DNA of 64,000 bases from Zunongwangia sp. HGR-M22 (GCF_027594425.1 NZ_CP115159.1:124001-188000); one strand, 5' to 3'; shown: positions 19,687 to 29,752, numbered from the stretch's first letter. Translations and numbers: made by a program. The notes: generated from the sequence alone by a model not told the origin.

Positions 19687-20237
19687 GTTTTAGATCGCTT
19701 TGCTGTTAGATCTTAGAGTCTAGACTAGAGAAAACAAATTCAAGGATTTATTTTTGAATTGGATTCGGGAGAGAAGAATCAAGAGTCAAGAATCAGAACA
19801 ATCCACTTTTAAGTATTCTGAAATTAAATGCCGAATTGTGAACCTGCGCTACCGTCATACTAAAAACTAATCTAAAATTAGCCGACTTAGAGCTCAACTC
19901 AAATTCCTCATTTTCAACTGAAATTTTTCAACCGAAGACTAAAATTACCAACTAAAGAGTACCGATTTTTTAACCGAAACCAAGAATGATTGATCCTGGA
20001 TTTTCCTTACCAAAATTGCAAATACGAATTGCAAAGTTAGAGTCCGAAAGCTCTGCGTCCTAACTTTACAGTATAAAGTATATTGTAAATCGTATACTGT
20101 AAATTTTTTTGCTGGATTTTGAATGTATTTGATGCTAACGGAAAACATTAAACGCTAAACAGTAAACTAACGACTAAAGACTTTCTCAACAGCAAACAAA
20201 ACCCATGTCTATTTAGACTGAATTTAAATAAAATTTT
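19687..20237. repeat. Intergenic region made of degenerate dispersed-repeat fragments
   Basis: No credible gene lies in this stretch. It starts with a 19-mer (19688-19706) that recurs exactly at 26244-26262, followed by short phrases such as tagactagagaaaa that recur at 20650 and elsewhere. Near its end are two nested inverted repeats: aaagttag/ctaacttt (20033-20067) and an 11-bp stem at 20065-20103. Short phrases resembling aacgctaaacagtaaactaa also recur in other gaps of this window. Confidence 0.5.
20065..20110 (+). terminator. Hairpin with T-tract, possible terminator
   Basis: An 11-bp perfect stem (tttacagtata / tatactgtaaa) with a 17-base loop is followed by seven T's. It lies ~380 bp after recJ and ~150 bp before the next gene. 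It is AT-rich, so termination may be weak. Confidence 0.4.
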
Positions 20238-20245
20238 TATCTTTG
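20238..20245 (+). promoter_or_regulatory. Bacteroidota -7 box upstream of the Cys-motif unknown gene
   Basis: TATCTTTG matches TAnnTTTG and lies 20 bp upstream of the ATG at 20265. Confidence 0.55.
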
Positions 20246-20264
20246 AGATAAACCTGCTAGAAAT

Positions 20265-20627
20265 ATGGAGGACGTCGATATTATTTACCACAACAATACC
20301 GGGATTTCTTTTAAGTGGAAAAGCGGAATTGCTAATTCTAATGAAAAGCGAGTTCAACTCGTATTTAAGGATATGGGATTTTATCTTTCTCCTGAAGAAG
20401 TGAATATGTTTTCAAAAAATATTCGAATGGCAAAAAATAGCGCAGGCAACTGTTCTCATTGTCCTCATTCTGAATTATGCGAACGAAATATTTTACTGAA
20501 ATCTCCACTTCAAAAAATGGATTTTGTGGTTAATGCGTTTGAACTTAATGAAATCTGCGACCTTTTGGAGGGCACAATCTTCAAAATGAGGCTTCATTAT
20601 TATTTGGAATTCGAATCAAAAAATTAG
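20265..20627 (+). CDS. Uncharacterised small protein with a CxxCx5C motif
   Basis: I do not recognise this 120-residue protein. It has no signal peptide or membrane span. The middle contains CSHCPHSELCERN, a C-x2-C-x5-C cluster with two His nearby, which could bind zinc or an Fe-S cluster. The N-terminal half (ISFKWKSGIANSNEKRVQLVF) looks beta-rich and the C-terminal half helical. A good -7 box just upstream supports expression. It stands alone between two repeat-rich gaps. Confidence 0.65.
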   Translation: MEDVDIIYHNNTGISFKWKSGIANSNEKRVQLVFKDMGFYLSPEEVNMFSKNIRMAKNSAGNCSHCPHSELCERNILLKSPLQKMDFVVNAFELNEICDLLEGTIFKMRLHYYLEFESKN

Positions 20628-20941
20628 ACTGCTTCGCAATTTGATGTTAGATATTAGACTAGAGAGAATATATTAAAAACGCTTCCAAATGTTGTATTTT
20701 GAATGCTGAATTTTGAATTGAGAAACCTGTCACTTCGAGTGCTTGTGAGTTTGTGAGCAATTGTATCCAGAAGTGAATCTTAGTAAGGATTCAGATTTTA
20801 AAGAAGAATATTCAAGATTTGATAGTTTCAACCTAAAATTTTAAGACTTTTAAGACTTTTAAGCAGAAAGCTGATCGCTAAACGCTAGTGGCCCAAAGTC
20901 CATTGATAATTGTTTATTGAAAAACTGCCAACTGAGATTGC
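20628..20941. repeat. Intergenic region with dispersed-repeat fragments
   Basis: No gene is visible. The gap holds a phrase shared with the gap after recJ (gactagaga..), a 16-mer (20697-20712) found inverted at 28545-28560, a cacttc/gaagtg-bounded imperfect palindrome (20731-20775), and a 9-bp unit (ttttaagac) repeated 2.8 times at 20839-20863. Confidence 0.5.
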
Positions 20942-21703
20942 TTACTGATTCTTCAGTTTTTTCAAATACAAATCTTCCCCATCAAACTCAGCGTAGGTGT
21001 AGAAATTAATCCAATCGCCGGTGTTTATGTATTTTGAATTTTCTTTTAGCTTAATTTCCATAGGTAAATGGCGATGGCCAAAAAGGAAATAATCGTAATG
21101 CTTAGTTTCGAGTTTTCGCTTGCAATATTGCACCAACCATTCGTTATCTTCTCCTAAGAATTTAGCATCATCGTCTCCAGAAATCAGTTTATTTTTTACT
21201 GAAAAATATTGCGCTAAAGGCACGCCAATATCAGGATGTAACCATCGGTAAAGCCATTTTGAAAACGGATTGGTAAACACTTTTTTCATGCGTTTATAGC
21301 CATAATCTCCAGGACCCAGCCCATCACCATGCCCAATTAAGAAGGTTTTTTGGTTGAATTCAAACTCCTGTGGTTTTCGAAAAGTTGGAATATTAAGTTC
21401 TTCTTCAAAATAGTCTTCCATCCATAAATCATGGTTTCCAACGAAAAAATAAATCGGGATTCCACTATCTTTAATTTCAGCAAGTTTCCCTAAAACCCTA
21501 ACAAAGCCTTTTGGTACGGCATGTTTATATTCAAACCAAAAATCGAATAGATCGCCCAGTAAAAAAATAGCCGCTGCATCTTCTTTAATTTCATCCAGCC
21601 ATTTAACGAATATCGCCTCGCGTACTTTGCTGGCTTCTTTGGTAGGAGCACCTAAATGATTATCGCTAGAGAAGTAAACCTTTTTTCCGGTAGGTAGTTG
21701 CAT
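20942..21703 (-). CDS. lpxH: UDP-2,3-diacylglucosamine diphosphatase (LpxH-type metallophosphoesterase)
   Basis: LpxH releases UMP from UDP-2,3-diacylglucosamine to give lipid X in lipid A synthesis. The calcineurin-like metal motifs are all present: SSDNHLGA (where D-x-H is usual), LLGDLFDFWFEY, VGNHDLWM, IGHGDGLG and FGHRHLPMEI, plus NTGDWINFYTYAE near the C-terminus. Length (253) is normal. The GDLFDFW motif with GNHD favours LpxH over a general phosphatase. Confidence 0.86.
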   Translation of the reverse strand: MQLPTGKKVYFSSDNHLGAPTKEASKVREAIFVKWLDEIKEDAAAIFLLGDLFDFWFEYKHAVPKGFVRVLGKLAEIKDSGIPIYFFVGNHDLWMEDYFEEELNIPTFRKPQEFEFNQKTFLIGHGDGLGPGDYGYKRMKKVFTNPFSKWLYRWLHPDIGVPLAQYFSVKNKLISGDDDAKFLGEDNEWLVQYCKRKLETKHYDYFLFGHRHLPMEIKLKENSKYINTGDWINFYTYAEFDGEDLYLKKLKNQ

Positions 21704-21719
21704 ACGATGAAATATAAAT

Positions 21720-21727
21720 CAAATATA
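21720..21727 (-). promoter_or_regulatory. Bacteroidota -7 box upstream of lpxH
   Basis: On the minus strand the site reads TATATTTG, matching TAnnTTTG. It is 17 bp upstream of the lpxH ATG. Confidence 0.55.
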
Positions 21728-21749
21728 CTTATTTCTACAAAGATGTTTT

Positions 21750-21870
21750 GCGTTAGGGATAGTAGCGGCATCCTTTTTTATTTGCCAGTTAGCACCTGTA
21801 AATGTTGAGAACATAATTACAAAGCAAATAAAAAAGATAAAGCGAATAGCCCGACCCACTAGGGGAACGC
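21750..21870 (-). repeat. Dispersed intergenic repeat, family B copy 1 (with hairpin)
   Basis: The element is bounded by gcgttagggatagtagcggc on the left and agcgaatagcccgaccca on the right. These match, in reverse complement, the two ends of the element at 29354-29432. Inside is a perfect 12-bp stem (21774-21785 / 21824-21835) with a 38-base loop. The element ends one base from the queD stop codon, so it could act as a 3'-UTR structure for queD. Confidence 0.65.
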
Positions 21871-21871
21871 T

Positions 21872-22321
21872 CTAATTATCGCTGGCATACCATTCGGCAA
21901 AACTACTTTCAGTCTCTTGAAGTTTTAGCGAATGTAGTTTGATGTGATCTGGTAAGTGTTTGTTTATTTTTTGAGAAAAATCGATCACCATATTTTCACT
22001 GGTGGGTTGATATTCTACTAAAATCACGTGATGTCCACGATCTTTTAATTCTTTCGCCAGCTCTATATGAGGCGTATTTTTGTTGAAAACGGTGGCATGA
22101 TCAAATTGGTCTACAATTTCAGACTTTACGATTTTTTTTAAGTCGCCAAAATCGATTACCATACCGTACTTCACATTATCAGTATCGCTAATTGGTTCTC
22201 CAATAACGGTTACACTAAGTTTGTAACTATGGCCATGGACGTTGCGACACTTACCATCGTAGCCGTAAAGTGCGTGTCCTGTTTCAAAAGAAAATTGTTT
22301 GGTAATCCTGATTTTTGCCAT
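21872..22321 (-). CDS. queD: 6-carboxytetrahydropterin / 6-pyruvoyl-tetrahydropterin synthase family enzyme
   Basis: This 149-residue T-fold enzyme acts on dihydroneopterin triphosphate, most likely to make 6-carboxytetrahydropterin for queuosine. Zinc ligands appear as FETGHAL (His 16) and VHGHSYKL (His 29, His 31), and the catalytic Cys is C25 in DGKCRNVHGH. VIDFGDLK and PTSENM are the other family motifs. No other queuosine gene is nearby, so QueD versus PTPS is decided only by the short bacterial form and the Cys in the CxxxHGH context. A ~100-nt leader precedes it. Confidence 0.82.
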   Translation of the reverse strand: MAKIRITKQFSFETGHALYGYDGKCRNVHGHSYKLSVTVIGEPISDTDNVKYGMVIDFGDLKKIVKSEIVDQFDHATVFNKNTPHIELAKELKDRGHHVILVEYQPTSENMVIDFSQKINKHLPDHIKLHSLKLQETESSFAEWYASDN

Positions 22322-22430
22322 ACCGAAATTTTAAGTCTGCCGTAGATAATTTTGATTTCCCTAAAATTTTAAAGCTGAAATTATGAAAAATTGCTTCGGA
22401 AACTTTTCGGGAAATTTTAGTGCAAAGGTA
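22322..22430 (-). promoter_or_regulatory. queD promoter (-7 box 22423-22430) and structured leader
   Basis: On the minus strand TACCTTTG (22423-22430) matches TAnnTTTG. The ~100-nt leader that follows contains complementary segments ctaaaattt and aaattttag that can pair over a ~50-base loop. I could not match it to the preQ1 riboswitch consensus. Confidence 0.4.
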
Positions 22431-22494
22431 TTAAAAGTGTATTCAAAATAGAATAATAAACCTTTAGCATTTTTTTAATTCGGATTATTTCATT

Positions 22495-22502
22495 TAACTT
22501 TG
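22495..22502 (+). promoter_or_regulatory. Bacteroidota -7 box of the thiamine operon
   Basis: TAACTTTG matches TAnnTTTG and ends 8 bp before the first paired base of the TPP riboswitch, exactly where a transcription start would be expected. Confidence 0.65.
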
Positions 22503-22510
22503 AGAAAGTA

Positions 22511-22591
22511 AACTTTAGGGGTGCTGATTCAATTCGGCTGAGAAAAACCCTTTGAACCTGATACAGATTAGCATCTGCGAAGGGAAAAGTT
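22511..22591 (+). ncRNA. TPP riboswitch (THI element)
   Basis: The RNA has the standard thiamine pyrophosphate aptamer: closing stem aacttt/aaagtt, ggggtgct, the conserved ctgaga loop, accctttgaacctgatacag and the gcgaaggga 3' segment. All helices P1-P5 can be drawn. It lies 107 nt upstream of thiS, and no clear terminator follows, so control is more likely on translation or through a weak structure in that gap. It should turn off the thi operon when TPP is high. Confidence 0.95.
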
Positions 22592-22698
22592 AGAAAATTT
22601 TGAATTGATTTTATCCAAATTAGGGGTAAATTCTTTTTCATATTACTTTTCTTCAAAGACAATCCTCTTTGGTTTACGGCTATTAAAATCGAAACGAT

Positions 22699-25023
<2,325 letters not shown>

Positions 25024-25050
<27 letters not shown>

Positions 25051-25620
25051 TGTATTGAAAATGAAGAATTTCAACTGAAACCGATACTCGATGCAGGTTT
25101 AGAAATTCTTCATATTCGTAAACCCATGGTTTCTTTTGAAGTATTAAAAAACTGGTTAGAAAACGTTGCCCCTGAATACCGCTGCAAAATGGTGCTACAT
25201 CAGCATCACGAATTGGCACGAGAATTTGGGCTGAAAGGCATTCATCTTCCGGAATATTTCAGAACAAATCTGAAGGAAAATGTAGATGACTATATCACTT
25301 CTTTTCAGCAAGAAAAATTTACGGTAAGCACTTCAGTGCATCAAAAGGAAATGCTTTCAGAAACATTGAATTTCGATTACTGTTTTTTGAGTCCTGTTTT
25401 TAATTCGATCTCTAAAACCGGGTATTCGGGAAAAAAGTTTCAGGTAAACAATATTCAACAACAAGTGATTGCACTAGGCGGAATTGATTCAGAAAAAATT
25501 TCAGCAACTCGTAAAATGGGTTTTAGTGGCGCGGCAGTGCTTGGGGCGGTTTGGCAACAAGAAAATCCAATAAAAAGTTTTATAAAAATAAAGCAACACT
25601 ATGAATCAGTTTTTAAATAA
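25024..25620 (+). CDS. TenI-like thiamine phosphate synthase family protein (probable thiazole tautomerase)
   Basis: This 198-residue TIM-barrel protein belongs to the ThiE/TenI family: ILHIRKPM, LKGIHLPE, VSTSVHQKEML and FLSPVFNSISKTGYSG match the phosphate and substrate loops. It lacks the ThiE motif QLRxK (reads LHIRK) and the GVHLGQxD motif (reads GIHLPEYF), so it is more likely TenI, which aromatises the thiazole product of ThiG. A conventional ThiE gene follows immediately, supporting division of labour. Its start codons are duplicated 200 bp upstream. Confidence 0.75.
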
Positions 25621-25624
25621 ACCG

Positions 25625-26272
25625 ATGAATTTGCAAAAAGAAATTTCTGCACTGCATTATATCTCGCAGGGAGAAAATGCTAAAGTTCATTTAGAAAATA
25701 TAGAACGCGTGTTACAAGCCGGTAGCAATTGGATTCAGCTACGACTGAAAGAAACTTCAGCAAAAGAAGTATTAAAAACCGCAATCGCAGCTCGTGAAAT
25801 ATGCTCAGCTTATCAAGCAAAACTGATTATCAACGATCACGTGAAAGTCGCAAAAACCTGTAATGCCGATGGTGTGCATTTGGGACAGCAGGATACCGGA
25901 ATTTTAGAAGCTCGCCAGATTTTAGGAGAGGAAAAGATTATTGGCGGAACCGCAAATACGCTGCAGCATTGTGTAGATCATTTGCAAAACGGAGTCGATT
26001 ATATTGGCTTGGGGCCGCTAAGGTTTACGTCAACTAAAAAAAAACTAAGTCCGATTCTTGGATTTTCAGGTTATCAGGAATTGATAGAGAAATATTCGCA
26101 GCAAGAAAACACGGTTCCTATAATTGCCATTGGCGGAATTACACTAAACGACATAGAAGAACTCCGAGAAATTGGATTAAGTGGAGTCGCGGTTTCCGGT
26201 TTATTGGCGCATTCGGAACATCCGGAAAAAGAAATTCAGCAGATTTTAGATCGCTTTGCTGTGAGAGTTTAG
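25625..26272 (+). CDS. thiE: Thiamine-phosphate synthase ThiE
   Basis: ThiE joins the pyrimidine and thiazole moieties to make thiamine phosphate. Diagnostic motifs are present: WIQLRLKE, KLIINDHVKVAKTCNADGVH with LGQQDT, GGTANTLQH, DYIGLGPLRFTSTKKK and AIGGI. The ATG at 25625 is preferred over 25601, which would overlap the previous gene by 20 bp. The last residues (ILDRFAVRV) are encoded by a segment that matches the repeat fragment after recJ, so the C-terminus may be repeat-derived. Confidence 0.9.
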   Translation: MNLQKEISALHYISQGENAKVHLENIERVLQAGSNWIQLRLKETSAKEVLKTAIAAREICSAYQAKLIINDHVKVAKTCNADGVHLGQQDTGILEARQILGEEKIIGGTANTLQHCVDHLQNGVDYIGLGPLRFTSTKKKLSPILGFSGYQELIEKYSQQENTVPIIAIGGITLNDIEELREIGLSGVAVSGLLAHSEHPEKEIQQILDRFAVRV

Positions 26273-26615
26273 ATGTTAGGAAATAGACAATTTGATGATG
26301 TGGTAATGTGTTGATTTGAAAATGAATTGAATCAAGAAACAAGAATCAGGACTAATTTACTTTGAATGCTAAATGTTGAATGGATGAGAACACGGCTTAC
26401 CGAAAATTGCTCGTAGAATTGGTAGTAAAAGAAGCGCTTAAATTTTAGGCTGTTTGAGCGTAGCGAGTTTCTAAAATTTAGCTTCTGAACATACAATTCA
26501 GAGCAAGTTTCGTAAGCCTAGACTTTTTTGTTTTTTTTTTCGGCGATGGAAAAAAGAAAATGAAAAATTTAAGCTAATCGCTGTAGGCTAAAAGCTGACA
26601 GCTAAAAATTTAAAA
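26273..26615. repeat. Repeat-rich gap inside the thiamine operon, with 125-nt palindrome
   Basis: No gene is visible. Positions 26394-26518 form a long imperfect hairpin: the left arm begins ggcttaccgaaaattgctc, and the reverse complement of the right arm begins ggcttacgaaacttgctc. The arms stay alignable through gaattg, agaagc and taaattttag. Before it are phrases like tttgaatgctaaatgttgaa. After it come homopolymer-rich sequence and aagctgacagctaaaa, which resemble other gaps in this window. Confidence 0.65.
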
Positions 26616-27386
26616 ATGGAAAAACTAAAAATAGCAGATAAAAGCTTCGATTCTCGGTTATTTACGGGAACGGGGAAATTCAGTAATTCAAACCTAATGC
26701 GCGAAGCGGTTTTAGCTTCAGAAAGTGAGTTGGTTACCGTGGCGCTCAAAAGAGTTGAAGCGGGCAATACTGAAGATGATATGATTAGTAGTCTATCTCA
26801 CGAAAACTTAAGTTTATTGCCTAATACGTCAGGCGTTCGCGATGCCAAAGAAGCGGTTTTTGCGGCACAAATGGCACTCGAAGCGTTGGGAACAAACTGG
26901 GTAAAAGTAGAAATTCATCCCGATCCTAAATATTTATTGCCCGATGCCATAGAAACTTTAAAAGCTTGCGAAGAATTGGTGAAATTAGGTTTTGTGGTGA
27001 TGCCTTATATACATGCTGATCCGGTATTGTGTAAGCGTTTAGAAGATGTTGGCTCTCAATGTGTGATGCCCTTAGGTGCTCCTATTGGAACCAACAAAGG
27101 CTTAAAAACCTTCGATTTTCTAGAAATCATCATCGAACAAAGTAATGTTCCGGTAATTATAGATGCCGGAATTGGAGCACCTTCTCACGCCGCTTTTGCG
27201 ATGGAAATGGGAGCCGATGCAGTTTTGGTAAACACCGCAATTGCCGTTTCTAAAAATCCGGTGCAAATGGCAAAAGCCTTTAAAATGGCGGTAGAATCTG
27301 GGCGAATGGCTTACGAAGCAAAACTTGCCGAAACAGGCAAAATTGCAGAAGCGAGTAGCCCCCTAACACAATTTTTATATGAGTAG
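26616..27386 (+). CDS. thiG: Thiazole synthase ThiG
   Basis: ThiG condenses deoxyxylulose 5-phosphate, dehydroglycine and the ThiS thiocarboxylate into the thiazole ring. The TIM-barrel motifs [45 protein letters not shown] (Schiff-base Lys), [14 protein letters not shown] and [20 protein letters not shown] are all conserved. The length of 256 is normal. Its stop overlaps the thiH start by 8 bp. Confidence 0.96.
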   Translation: MEKLKIADKSFDSRLFTGTGKFSNSNLMREAVLASESELVTVALKRVEAGNTEDDMISSLSHENLSLLPNTSGVRDAKEAVFAAQMALEALGTNWVKVEIHPDPKYLLPDAIETLKACEELVKLGFVVMPYIHADPVLCKRLEDVGSQCVMPLGAPIGTNKGLKTFDFLEIIIEQSNVPVIIDAGIGAPSHAAFAMEMGADAVLVNTAIAVSKNPVQMAKAFKMAVESGRMAYEAKLAETGKIAEASSPLTQFLYE

Positions 27387-28485
27387 TTTTAAAACCCTTT
27401 TAGCAAAGTACCATTGGGATGAGGTGTTGGAAAGTATTCAACAAAAAAATGCACAAGATGTAGAACGTGCGTTAAGTACAATAAAACCTGATCTTGAAGA
27501 TTTTAAAGCCTTAATTTCTCCGGCAGCAAAACCGTATTTAGAGCAAATGGCGGCGAAAAGCAGGCTGATTACTAAAAAGCGTTTTGGGAATACGATGCAA
27601 ATGTATGCACCGATGTATCTCAGCAATGAGTGTCAAAATATTTGTACCTATTGCGGCTTTAGTTTAACCAATAAGATTCCGCGTAGAACCTTAACCGATG
27701 CTGAAATTTTAAAAGAAGCCGAATTTCTAAAAAATAAAGGCTATCAGCATATTTTATTAGTGACGGGCGAAGCTAACAGAACTGTAGGAATCGATTACCT
27801 AAGTAATGCCGTTCGGTTATTAAAACCACATTTTGCGAATATTTCTATTGAAGTGCAACCACTAGATCAAGATGAATATGAACGATTGGTGAACGATGGC
27901 TTGTACGCTACTTTGGTGTATCAGGAAACCTATCACCGCGAAACTTATAAAATTCATCACCCCAAAGGCAAAAAGTCCAATTTCGATTATCGTTTAGCTA
28001 CTGCAGACCGTTTGGGCAGAGCAGGGATTCATAAAATAGGAATCGGTGCCTTATTTGGTTTAGAAGATTGGCGAGCCGATAGTTTTTTTACCGCGCTTCA
28101 TCTTAAATACCTTCAGAAAACCTATTGGAAAACGAAATATTCTATTTCTTTCCCAAGATTGCGGCCGTTTAGCGGTGGTTTAGAACCTAAAGTTGAAATG
28201 ACCGATCCTGACTTATTACAGGTGATTTGCGCCTATCGAATTTTAGATGAAGACGTAGAATTATCGATTTCTACGCGAGAGCAAGAGAAATTCCGCGATC
28301 ATATTGCGCATTTAGGAATCACCTCGATGAGTGCTGAATCGAAAACCAATCCCGGTGGTTATGTAGTCGAACCACAATCTTTAGAACAGTTCGAAATTTC
28401 AGATGAGCGCAGTACCGAAGTGATAGCTGAAATGTTACTTAAAAACGGAATAGAACCCGTTTGGAAAGATTGGGAGAAGTTTTGA
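27379..28485 (+). CDS. thiH: 2-iminoacetate synthase ThiH
   Basis: ThiH is a radical SAM enzyme that cleaves tyrosine to p-cresol and dehydroglycine for the thiazole ring. The cluster motif is C85-x3-C89-x2-C92 ([12 protein letters not shown]). [22 protein letters not shown] and [14 protein letters not shown] are family motifs. Use of ThiH rather than the oxygen-dependent ThiO fits an organism able to make thiamine at low oxygen. It is the last gene of the thi operon seen here, with no clear terminator. Confidence 0.95.
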   Translation: MSSFKTLLAKYHWDEVLESIQQKNAQDVERALSTIKPDLEDFKALISPAAKPYLEQMAAKSRLITKKRFGNTMQMYAPMYLSNECQNICTYCGFSLTNKIPRRTLTDAEILKEAEFLKNKGYQHILLVTGEANRTVGIDYLSNAVRLLKPHFANISIEVQPLDQDEYERLVNDGLYATLVYQETYHRETYKIHHPKGKKSNFDYRLATADRLGRAGIHKIGIGALFGLEDWRADSFFTALHLKYLQKTYWKTKYSISFPRLRPFSGGLEPKVEMTDPDLLQVICAYRILDEDVELSISTREQEKFRDHIAHLGITSMSAESKTNPGGYVVEPQSLEQFEISDERSTEVIAEMLLKNGIEPVWKDWEKF

Positions 28486-28684
28486 GAGGTTAGAATTGAG
28501 AAGAAAGATATGCGACATGAGAATTTAGAGTGGAGATTGGAATGAATTCAGCATTCAAAATTCAAAATTTTTTAGGCTGCTTACTATGATCATATTATCG
28601 CACTAGCACATTATCAAATTAAAATATTTTCAAACTTCGTATTTAAAAATAGCTTAATTTTACACGGTTTTTATTTTTTCAAAA

Positions 28685-29323
28685 TTGACAGAAGAACTTT
28701 TTGAGCAGCTAGATTTCAAGTTAAATCAGCAGTACGAGACAATAATTGATGATTTGCTGGAAAAGCAATATTGTATAGTGGACGATTTTTTTGAAAATGA
28801 AGAAATTAGCCGCTTAAGAGGAGCTTTAATATCCCAATATCAGGAAGATCAATTCAAAAAATCGGCTATTGGAAATCGCACCAACGAGCTTGTTGAAAAA
28901 GCCATTCGTGGTGATTTTATTTTATGGATGAACGAAGCTGAAGCCGGCGAAACCGAAAAGATTTTCTTCAATAAAATCAATAATCTTGTCCATTACCTAA
29001 ATAGGACTTGTTTTATGGGGATTTTGCACAAAGAATTTCATTATGCGGTGTACCCAAAAGGCACGTTTTACAAGCGACATTTAGATACATTTCAAAACGA
29101 TTCTCGTCGTAAATTGTCGATTGTAAGCTATTTAAACGATGATAGCTGGGAAAATACAAACGGTGGCGAGCTGGTGATTTATAAGAAAGACGGTAACGAG
29201 GAAGTTATTTACCCATTGCCGGGCAGAGTGGTGATTTTCGAGAGTCAGATTTTAGAACACGAAGTAAAAGAAGTCAAAAACTCTGAGCGTTTAAGCATTA
29301 CCGGTTGGCTTAAAACCCGTTAA
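28685..29323 (+). CDS. 2-oxoglutarate-Fe(II) oxygenase (prolyl 4-hydroxylase-like), TTG start
   Basis: This 212-residue protein has the iron ligand motif HxD in YKRHLDTFQND and a distal His in QILEHEVKEVKNSERLSITGW, where the following Arg would bind 2-oxoglutarate. GGELVIYKKDG is the usual strand between them. It probably hydroxylates a protein or small molecule; the substrate is unknown. TTG is the only start in frame before the conserved LEKQYCIVDDFF segment, as I see it. Confidence 0.82.
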   Translation: MTEELFEQLDFKLNQQYETIIDDLLEKQYCIVDDFFENEEISRLRGALISQYQEDQFKKSAIGNRTNELVEKAIRGDFILWMNEAEAGETEKIFFNKINNLVHYLNRTCFMGILHKEFHYAVYPKGTFYKRHLDTFQNDSRRKLSIVSYLNDDSWENTNGGELVIYKKDGNEEVIYPLPGRVVIFESQILEHEVKEVKNSERLSITGWLKTR

Positions 29324-29353
29324 TTTTTACCGAATTTCAATAATTTAGGCGTT

Positions 29354-29432
29354 GCCTGCGGCCGGGCTTTTCGTTTCAATCTTTTGCTCGCAAACTCGCA
29401 AAAGGATTTTCACTGCAATCCCTAACGCAACA
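29354..29432 (+). repeat. Dispersed intergenic repeat, family B copy 2
   Basis: The element starts with gcggccgggcttttcg and ends with tcactgcaatccctaacgcaa. Both ends match the element at 21750-21870 in reverse complement. The centre here is short, with ttttgc/gcaaaa able to pair. It lies between the oxygenase and the minus-strand small membrane genes, at their 3' ends. Confidence 0.65.
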
Positions 29433-29450
29433 CTAATCTTTAGCGCTAAC

Positions 29451-29579
29451 TTATTTTTTAAACTTTTTGTAAAAAACTAAAATCACAAGAATTATGGCTA
29501 ATATCATCCAAAAGCCATAACCGCTTAGAAAACTCAAAATCTCAAAAGTTTCCTCGTTTTCAGGTAAAGTACTCTGCAT
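29451..29579 (-). CDS. Tiny single-span membrane protein (42 aa)
   Basis: The frame starts at the ATG at 29579 and reads MQSTLPENEETFEIL, then a membrane span FWMILAIILVILVFY and a basic tail KKFKK. Its ATG overlaps the stop of the upstream 57-aa gene by one base, which argues for translational coupling and for it being real. I recognise no family. The orientation should be N-out because of the acidic N-terminus and basic C-terminus. Confidence 0.5.
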   Translation of the reverse strand: MQSTLPENEETFEILSFLSGYGFWMILAIILVILVFYKKFKK

Positions 29580-29752
29580 TATTTTCTTCCTTTTTTGCGA
29601 CGGTAATAATCAAAAATTACTAAGGCAGTGATCACAACAAAAATGAGTAGAAACCAAAAGTTTTCACTTAAAAAATCCGAAAGTTCAAAGCCATATTTCT
29701 GAGTTTCGGATGCAGGTTTATCTTTAGGTAATTCTGGTTGTTGCAATAGCAT
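29579..29752 (-). CDS. Tiny single-span membrane protein (57 aa)
   Basis: The frame MLLQQPELPKDKPASETQKY ends in a hydrophobic stretch FWFLLIFVVITALVIF (residues ~33-48) and a basic tail DYYRRKKGRK. The layout is the same as its two small neighbours: ~20-30 polar residues, one span, basic end. No known family is recognised. It overlaps the 42-aa gene by one base. Confidence 0.5.
   Translation of the reverse strand: MLLQQPELPKDKPASETQKYGFELSDFLSENFWFLLIFVVITALVIFDYYRRKKGRK

Noticed and set aside
29451-29579. LPxxG-like sorting signal in the 42-aa protein (LPENEETF... span, basic tail)
   Set aside because: It is a standalone mini-protein with no cargo domain, and the motif is not LPXTG; a sorting tag would be at the end of a larger protein.
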